Shown here: piece after piece, positions 5,910-10,595 of the stretch
Layout: each line of letters starts with the position of its first letter
Numbering within the stretch: position 1 is the stretch's first letter
Program-made: the position numbers and the translations under genes
From: Bacteroidota bacterium
Lineage (GTDB): Bacteria; Bacteroidota; Bacteroidia; Sphingobacteriales; Sphingobacteriaceae
Reading direction: 5' to 3'
DNA length: 10,595 bases
NCBI GenBank assembly: GCA_013286985.1
Contig: JABDEQ010000081.1
Span: 1 to 10,595 of the forward strand
Notes under the pieces: model-generated
Database searches by the model: none
The model's input: the letters and a program-made list of their open reading frames with translations, nothing else
Told to the model about the DNA's origin: nothing

Positions 5910-7745
5910 ATGTGCGGAATAGTAGGTTATATAGGCTTCAGGGAGGCATATCCCATTATAATTAAAGGTTTACACCGTTTGGAATATCGTGGTTACGACA
6001 GTGCCGGTATTTCATTATTTGATAACGAATTAAAGGTTTACAAAAAAGCCGGCAAGGTAAGCGACCTGGAGAATTTTGTAAAAGATATTGATCTGGGTGG
6101 CTCTATGGGAATGGGGCATACCCGCTGGGCCACACACGGCGCACCAAGCGATCGCAATTCGCATCCTCATTCGTCCGGTAATCGTAAGCTTACTATTATT
6201 CATAATGGTATAATAGAAAACTACGGTATTATTAAAGAAACTCTGACAAGTAAAGGTCATGTTTTTAAAAGTGATACCGATACCGAAGTGCTGATACACC
6301 TGGTTGAGGATATCCAAAACGAAACAGGCCTGGACCTGCGCGAAGCGGTAAGGGTTGCTTTAACTAAGGTTATTGGTGCCTATGCTATTGTAATTATGAG
6401 TGCCGATGAACCGGATTTGCTGATTGCCGCCCGTAAAGGAAGCCCGATGGTAATTGGCGTAGGGCAGGGCGAATATTTTATAGCATCGGATGCTACTCCT
6501 ATTGTTGAATACACAAAAAACGTAATTTATTTAAATGATAACGAGGTAGCCTATATCCGCCGGGATGATCTGTTGATTAAGAATATAGACAATATTGTTC
6601 AAACGCCCTACATACAGGAGTTGGATTTAAAGCTGGAGGCGCTTGAAAAAGGCGGCTACGACCACTTTATGCTGAAAGAGATATATGAGCAGCCCCGTTC
6701 TATACGCGATTGTATGCGCGGCCGTATATACTCCCAGCAAGGTAAGGTTCAATTGGGCGGTATAAAGGAATATACCGAGAAGCTCAAAAATATCGACCGG
6801 ATAATAATTGTGGCCTGCGGTACCTCGTGGCATGCCGGCCTGGTGGGCGAATATTTGATTGAAGAATATGCACGTGTACCGGTGGAAGTTGAATATGCAT
6901 CGGAATTCAGATACCGTAACCCGATAATTACCGAAAAAGACCTGGTTATAGCGATATCGCAATCCGGAGAAACGGCAGATACTATGGCCGCCATTGAATT
7001 GGCCAAAGAAAAGGGTGCTACCATTTTCGGGATTTGTAATGTGGTGGGTGCTTCTATTCCGCGTACCACACATGCCGGTGTTTATACCCATGCCGGGCCT
7101 GAAATAGGCGTAGCATCAACCAAGGCTTTTACGGCGCAGGTTACTGTTTTAACGCTGATGGCTTTTTACATTGCCCAACAACGCGGAACTATTACCCAGA
7201 GTAAGCTGGTTGAACACTTAACCGAACTGAATAATATACCCGAGCTGGTTGAAAAAGCTTTAAAATCAAATGATCATATAAAAGAAATAGCTGCAAGGTT
7301 TAAAGATTCAACCAATTGTTTGTTTTTAGGCCGTGGCAGTTCATTCCCTGTTGCGCTGGAAGGTGCCCTGAAATTAAAAGAAATTTCATACATCCATGCC
7401 GAAGGATATCCGGCTGCAGAAATGAAACATGGCCCTATCGCATTGATTGATGACGAGATGCCGGTTGTATTTATTGCTACCAAAGATTCTTCGTACGAAA
7501 AGGTAATTAGCAACATACAAGAGGTAAAAGCGCGCAAAGGCCATGTAATTGCCATTGTTACCGAAGGCGATACAGAGGTAAAAGGAATGGCTGATTTTGT
7601 TATTGAAATTCCGCAGACAGACGAAGCCTTTGTGCCACTGCTCGCCACTATCCCGCTACAACTGCTGGCTTATCATATAGCCGTAATGCGCGGCTGCAAC
7701 GTTGATCAGCCACGTAACCTGGCAAAATCAGTTACCGTAGAATAA
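5910..7745 (+). CDS. glmS: Glutamine--fructose-6-phosphate aminotransferase (isomerizing)
   Basis: GlmS makes glucosamine-6-phosphate from fructose-6-phosphate and glutamine, the entry step to UDP-GlcNAc for peptidoglycan and lipopolysaccharide, in the cytoplasm. From ATG 5910 the protein is 611 residues, the normal size. The start is decided by chemistry: Met is followed directly by Cys2, which becomes the N-terminal nucleophile of the glutaminase. The glutaminase domain shows LEYRGYDSAG (24-33), GHTRWATHG (69-77) and HNGIIENY (98-105). Two SIS sugar-isomerase domains follow, with ACGTSWHAG, SQSGETADT and STKAF in the first and LGRGSSFPVALEGALKLKE plus AEMKHGPIAL in the second. The C-terminus NLAKSVTVE is the conserved tail that closes over the sugar site. 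Everything needed for activity is present. It appears monocistronic. An in-frame TTG at 5883 would block Cys maturation and is rejected. Confidence 0.98.
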   Translation: MCGIVGYIGFREAYPIIIKGLHRLEYRGYDSAGISLFDNELKVYKKAGKVSDLENFVKDIDLGGSMGMGHTRWATHGAPSDRNSHPHSSGNRKLTIIHNGIIENYGIIKETLTSKGHVFKSDTDTEVLIHLVEDIQNETGLDLREAVRVALTKVIGAYAIVIMSADEPDLLIAARKGSPMVIGVGQGEYFIASDATPIVEYTKNVIYLNDNEVAYIRRDDLLIKNIDNIVQTPYIQELDLKLEALEKGGYDHFMLKEIYEQPRSIRDCMRGRIYSQQGKVQLGGIKEYTEKLKNIDRIIIVACGTSWHAGLVGEYLIEEYARVPVEVEYASEFRYRNPIITEKDLVIAISQSGETADTMAAIELAKEKGATIFGICNVVGASIPRTTHAGVYTHAGPEIGVASTKAFTAQVTVLTLMAFYIAQQRGTITQSKLVEHLTELNNIPELVEKALKSNDHIKEIAARFKDSTNCLFLGRGSSFPVALEGALKLKEISYIHAEGYPAAEMKHGPIALIDDEMPVVFIATKDSSYEKVISNIQEVKARKGHVIAIVTEGDTEVKGMADFVIEIPQTDEAFVPLLATIPLQLLAYHIAVMRGCNVDQPRNLAKSVTVE

Positions 7746-7773
7746 GGTAAGGGCTTATTTCCTTTTGCCGATA

Positions 7774-7817
7774 GCGAACAGGCTTGCATTTAATATAGTG
7801 CAAGCCTGTTTGCTTTT
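7774..7817 (+). terminator. Intrinsic terminator of glmS
   Basis: GCGAACAGGCTTGCA (7774-7788) pairs with TGCAAGCCTGTTTGC (7799-7813) over 15 bp with one G-T wobble, around a 10-base AT-rich loop, followed by TTTT. It lies 29 bp after the glmS stop. The symmetrical stem could also stop transcription from the other side, but the T-run favours the plus strand. Confidence 0.85.
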
Positions 7818-8207
7818 AGGGTTATTATTTGGTGTGTTAAACGTTGCTGTAGGCTGTAAATTCAGTTTTCTCATCGCCTCATCAATTTGGCCCTATGATG
7901 ATCTTTTTCCGTAACGATCATTATGTATTCCTTTAAACAAAATCATATAAATACTGTTCGGATAATGGAGTATGTTATCCAAAAGTTAATGATATCTATT
8001 CCTGACAAGTAATTTGTTGTAATATTTGAAATTCTTTATTAAATTTGTAAGTAGTTGTTTTTGAGTTTATTTATAGTTTTTTTAAACTTAATTCAGATTT
8101 GTAATTTCTTTTTGATTAATAAAATATTGCTTATTAATTGCAACCCGCTAATTAAAATGATCGTATAAAAAAGTAAAAATCACCTAAATCTCATTTTACC
8201 ATACAAT
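7818..8207. other. AT-rich non-coding leader region upstream of the sensor kinase
   Basis: No convincing gene is seen in these 390 bases on either strand. Base composition becomes clearly AT-richer from about 7920. Two weak inverted repeats are visible: TATGATGATC (7894-7903) against 7916-7925 with wobbles, and GGATAA (7960-7965) with TTATCC (7975-7980). A promoter candidate lies at 8017-8047. No tRNA, riboswitch or insertion-sequence end was recognised. Confidence 0.6.
8017..8047 (+). promoter_or_regulatory. Promoter candidate for the sensor kinase gene
   Basis: TTG (8017-8019), a 20-base spacer, then TAAATTTG (8040-8047) fits the Bacteroidota -33/-7 pattern exactly. The start would be near 8054, with a leader of about 150 bases. 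The surrounding DNA is AT-rich, so chance matches are easier here than elsewhere. Confidence 0.42.
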
Positions 8208-9899
8208 ATGCAAAAGGGATTACAAGCCGGATATTGGGAATGGGATATGAAGGGTGACTTGCCCTTTGATAACCTTGAGCTGATGAGCAGGTTGGGATAT
8301 AAAAAATCTGACCTCAAGCTGCGTCCGTTTTGGCTTGGAAAAATTCCTGATGATAGTCTCCAAGTACTTCGCCAACAATTAAAGATCCATATCGACAGCC
8401 ATGCCAAAATGCCTTTTAACCAGGAGGTGTGTTTTTTGCGCGAAGGCGATACTCCCCAATATATAATATTTACCGGCAGAATAATTAAGTGGGATAAAAA
8501 CAAGGAGCCCTTATTGATGCTCGGCAGCTATTTTAATGTTACCCATCAGCATGAAACTGAAGTTGAACTTGAACAAGCAAGAAGCTTTTTAAACAGAACC
8601 AACCAGGCAGCATTAATTGGGGGCTGGGAAATTGACATGGAGACGCTAAAAGTTAGCTGGACCTTGGGAACAAAGAGGTTATTTGGCCTGCCGGATGATT
8701 TTACTCCGGATAAAGATAATTTTAGTCATTTTTTTTACGATGGAGATCGGGAGGAATTAGAGGCGGCTTTTGGATTGGCGGTAACCGAAGGAAAATCCTA
8801 TGATCTGGAATTAAGGATAACCAATACCAGCGGCGAAGAGATATGGACACGAACTATCGGCCAGTCGGACTTTGAAGAAGGCAGATGCAGGCGGGTTTAT
8901 GGCACTTTTCAGGATATTACCCGGCAAAAGCGAGATGAGGAAAAGGTATTGATGAAAAAAAGGCAACTGGAAGCTTTTATCAGTACGGCACCGGCAGCAT
9001 TGGCTATGCTCGACAGATCATTTAATTATATTGCCGCAAGTAAAATATGGATGGCATCGTATAATGTAGATGTCGCTGCCATCATCGGAAAAAACCATTT
9101 GGAAGTATTTCATGAAATATCTGACGAGTGGAAAGAATACATGCGACGGTGTGTGCTTGGCGAATCGTTTAAGAGAGATGAAGATCCTTTTTACCGGCGC
9201 GATGGTAAGCTGGAATGGCTGCGATGGGAAATAAAGCCCTGGTACGAAGAGCCGGGAAAAGTTGGCGGAATACTTTTATTTACTGATCTCATCACTGAGA
9301 AAAAGAAAGCCAAAGAAGATTTGATAAAAGCCAAAGAAGAAGCCGAAGTTGCACTTCAGGCTAAATCGCGGTTCCTGTCGGTAATGAGTCATGAAATCCG
9401 TACCCCGATGAACGCTGTGATAGGGTTTAGCAATCTTTTGCTGGAAAACCCAAGGGAAGATCAGGAGGAGTATTTAAAATTGCTGAAATTCTCGGCGGAT
9501 AACCTGCTGGTTATAATAAACGATATTTTGAGCTTAAGCAAAATGGATGAGGGTATGGTAACCCTTGAGATGGTAGATTTTAATTTGAAAGAACTGCTTG
9601 AAAACGTTTGTGCCATTAACAAACAAGCCACTATAGAGAAGGGTATTGGACTCAAATTATGTTACGATAACCGGTTGCCACTGATAATTAAAGGAGATAC
9701 GGTAAGCTTTGGGCAGGCACGTCGTTTTGATGTTAGAAACAAAACCGATCACACAAAAAAATACAGCATCGAGTTACAGAATGGTTCATTATTATTGATG
9801 AAGGGCGACATGCAACATTATTGGGAGCACCGTATAGCAAAATCAAATAAAGTTTTAGGGGGGCGAATAAACTTAACTTTCAGAGTTATTAATAAGTAA
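8208..9899 (+). CDS. Chimeric ORF: sensor histidine kinase N-terminal part (PAS-PAS-PAS-HisKA) fused to an AlkB C-terminal fragment
   Basis: Residues 1-500 are the front of a cytoplasmic sensor kinase: a PAS domain slightly short at its start (about 1-115), PAS domains at about 125-240 and 250-365, a short coiled coil (363-390) and a HisKA dimerisation domain with phospho-acceptor H395 in SHEIRTPMNAVIGFS. No membrane segment is seen, so it would sense a soluble signal. The kinase sequence stops at IIKGDTV, where the family continues (R)(F/L)xQVLxNLLxNAIKFT. From S500/F501 onward the protein is AlkB-like: RRFDVRNK, GSLLLMKGD, H541 in WEHRI and R553/N555/R559 in RINLTFR, ending at the natural AlkB tail. 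The ORF therefore lacks the ATP-binding domain and also the AlkB HxD. Neither activity is expected. ATG 8208 is the only ATG after the in-frame TAA at 8166. A matching kinase C-terminal half lies on the opposite strand 13 bp downstream, pointing to an inversion rather than a designed fusion. Confidence 0.85.
   Translation: MQKGLQAGYWEWDMKGDLPFDNLELMSRLGYKKSDLKLRPFWLGKIPDDSLQVLRQQLKIHIDSHAKMPFNQEVCFLREGDTPQYIIFTGRIIKWDKNKEPLLMLGSYFNVTHQHETEVELEQARSFLNRTNQAALIGGWEIDMETLKVSWTLGTKRLFGLPDDFTPDKDNFSHFFYDGDREELEAAFGLAVTEGKSYDLELRITNTSGEEIWTRTIGQSDFEEGRCRRVYGTFQDITRQKRDEEKVLMKKRQLEAFISTAPAALAMLDRSFNYIAASKIWMASYNVDVAAIIGKNHLEVFHEISDEWKEYMRRCVLGESFKRDEDPFYRRDGKLEWLRWEIKPWYEEPGKVGGILLFTDLITEKKKAKEDLIKAKEEAEVALQAKSRFLSVMSHEIRTPMNAVIGFSNLLLENPREDQEEYLKLLKFSADNLLVIINDILSLSKMDEGMVTLEMVDFNLKELLENVCAINKQATIEKGIGLKLCYDNRLPLIIKGDTVSFGQARRFDVRNKTDHTKKYSIELQNGSLLLMKGDMQHYWEHRIAKSNKVLGGRINLTFRVINK
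9702..9716. other. Recombination junction (breakpoint) between kinase and AlkB coding sequences
   Basis: The bases encode V-S-F-G-Q (residues 499-503). Upstream is clear kinase sequence and downstream clear AlkB sequence, in the same frame. Kinases have (R)FGQ or RLxQ here, and AlkB proteins of this type have roughly VSFGx before RRFD, so about 9-12 bases could have been shared by both parents. The exact crossover cannot be placed within this tract. A HindIII site (AAGCTT, 9704-9709) falls inside it. Confidence 0.7.
9705..9899 (+). pseudogene. 3' fragment of an alkB-like DNA dioxygenase gene (2OG/Fe(II) superfamily)
   Basis: This is about 60 residues from the C-terminus of an ALKBH2/3-type AlkB protein. 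Intact members (~200 residues in bacteria) oxidatively remove methyl groups from 1-methyladenine and 3-methylcytosine. It keeps the third iron ligand His (H541 of the fusion) and the 2-oxoglutarate-binding RxNxTxR (553-559). The 12-residue spacing from His to the first Arg equals that in human ALKBH2. The first two iron ligands (HxD) and the substrate lid are absent. It ends at a natural TAA, so the 3' end of the donor gene is intact. The 5' part should lie beyond the right edge of the window, on the minus strand, if the inversion model is right. Confidence 0.82.
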
Positions 9900-9912
9900 G
9901 CATCCCTGAAGT

Positions 9913-10595
9913 TTACGAAATTGTTGCTCTGGAATATTTTTTTACCATATCATAAAGCTCCGAAGGGTTAAATGGCTTACTAATCCATGAATTCATACCG
10001 CTGGCCAATATTGATTGCTTAATATCTCCTATTAAAGATGCTGTAATGGCAACTATTGGCACTGACGAATATTTACCACTCATTGCCCGTATTTGCCTGG
10101 CCGCTTCATAACCATCCATCACCGGCATTTGTAAATCCATTAATATTAAATCATATTCTTTTGTCCACATGGCCTGCACGGCAATCAACCCATTTTCTGC
10201 AACATCACATTCCACTCCCCATTGCTGCAGATAACGTTTCACCACCAAAACATTTATGGCGTTATCTTCGGTTAAAAGCACCCTCACTCCCTTTAACTCA
10301 TCCGAATGTTTGTACCCTTTATCAATACCCAATTGGGTGGTTATTGTTTCGTTATTTAAAACCTCGCCTTTCTCCAACTTTAATGTAAAATAAAAAGTTG
10401 AGCCTTCTCCCTGCTTGCTTTTTATTTTAATATCCCCTCCCATCAGTTCCACCAGTCGCTTGCATATAGCAAGGCCGAGCCCTATGCCGCCAAACTTACG
10501 GGTAGTTTCAGAGCTGGCCTGGGTAAATATTTCAAAAACGTAATCTTGTTTCTCTTCCGGAATACCTATACCGGTATCCTTAATCTCAAAACAGA
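9913..10595 (-). CDS. Hybrid histidine kinase C-terminal half (HATPase G boxes plus receiver domain), 5' end beyond the window
   Basis: 226 residues are visible and the frame is open at the right edge. They start inside the ATP-binding domain: DTGIGIP (6-12, G1 box), an F-box region (FEIFTQASSETTRKFGG) and GIGLGLAI (36-43, G2 box), then the domain's last strands (GSTFYFTLKLEKGE). A linker leads to a CheY-like receiver domain (about 100-220) with acidic pair E109/D110, phospho-acceptor D153 in LILMDLQMP, T184 in AITAS and K206 in SKPF, all intact. The N box is not in the window. The visible part supplies what the plus-strand kinase ORF lacks, apart from about 35-40 residues around the N box. 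Internal GTG (10452) or ATG codons are not credible starts, because they fall inside the ATPase fold. In its present orientation it is predicted to be read as the tail of an AlkB-N fusion. Confidence 0.88.
   Translation of the reverse strand, partial: CFEIKDTGIGIPEEKQDYVFEIFTQASSETTRKFGGIGLGLAICKRLVELMGGDIKIKSKQGEGSTFYFTLKLEKGEVLNNETITTQLGIDKGYKHSDELKGVRVLLTEDNAINVLVVKRYLQQWGVECDVAENGLIAVQAMWTKEYDLILMDLQMPVMDGYEAARQIRAMSGKYSSVPIVAITASLIGDIKQSILASGMNSWISKPFNPSELYDMVKKYSRATIS

Noticed and set aside
6627..7091. Minus-strand ORFs inside glmS (up to 154 codons)
   Set aside because: They lie fully within a perfectly conserved glmS frame, overlap each other, and have no family resemblance or promoter.
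8208..9899. A purposeful PAS-kinase/AlkB fusion, i.e. a new sensor-regulated demethylation enzyme
   Set aside because: The AlkB part lacks the HxD iron ligands and the kinase part lacks the whole ATP-binding domain. The missing kinase half sits beside it on the other strand, so rearrangement explains it better.
10056..10388. Plus-strand ORF of 110 codons across the receiver domain region
   Set aside because: It is antisense to a clear hybrid-kinase C-terminus; its His/Pro/Leu-rich translation is typical of a shadow frame.
1..10595. CRISPR arrays, tRNA/rRNA genes, transposases or phage genes
   Set aside because: No spaced direct repeats, no tRNA-like folds and no transposase, integrase or recombinase motifs were found on either strand.

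Overview
The window looks like chromosome of a Bacteroidota bacterium, probably Sphingobacteriaceae (Mucilaginibacter or Pedobacter-like). The evidence is moderate to low GC, TAnnTTTG-type -7 promoter elements, no clear Shine-Dalgarno sequences, a DUF4270 lipoprotein, and a stand-alone starch-synthase N-terminal domain divergent from panC. The genus is an inference from gene content, not a measurement.

Layout. Positions 1-624 (+) hold the 3' part of rsmA/ksgA. An EcsC-like gene (656-1222, -) converges on it and has a sigma-54-like promoter candidate upstream. A D-2-hydroxyacid dehydrogenase (1396-2331, +) converges on panC (2365-3204, -). Their stop codons sit inside a hairpin built of degenerate 7-bp repeats. 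panC and the glycogen-synthase-like gene (3448-4272, +) diverge from overlapping promoters. The DUF4270 lipoprotein gene (4288-5700, +) follows the synthase-like gene after 15 bp and ends in a strong intrinsic terminator. glmS (5910-7745, +) is a separate unit with its own terminator. About 390 bp of AT-rich non-coding DNA then leads to a sensor kinase gene. The first 7.8 kb is housekeeping: rRNA maturation, vitamin B5 synthesis, amino-sugar supply and an envelope lipoprotein.

The striking part is 8208-10595. The plus-strand ORF begins as a PAS-PAS-PAS-HisKA sensor kinase. At about residue 500, just before the ATP-binding N box, it switches in frame into the last ~60 residues of an AlkB-type 2-oxoglutarate/Fe(II) dioxygenase, including the third iron-ligand His and the RxNxTxR motif. 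Thirteen bases after that stop, on the opposite strand, lies the matching missing half of a hybrid kinase (G1 box, G2 box, receiver domain), open at the window edge. One inversion of about 1 kb explains all of this. An ancestral hybrid kinase gene and a tail-to-tail alkB-like gene would have exchanged 3' ends at a short shared sequence encoding roughly (S/R)FGQ. The second breakpoint should lie about 100-130 bp beyond the window and should show the reciprocal AlkB-N/kinase-C fusion. Whether this is a fixed rearrangement, a reversible switch or an assembly/amplification chimera cannot be decided from the window.
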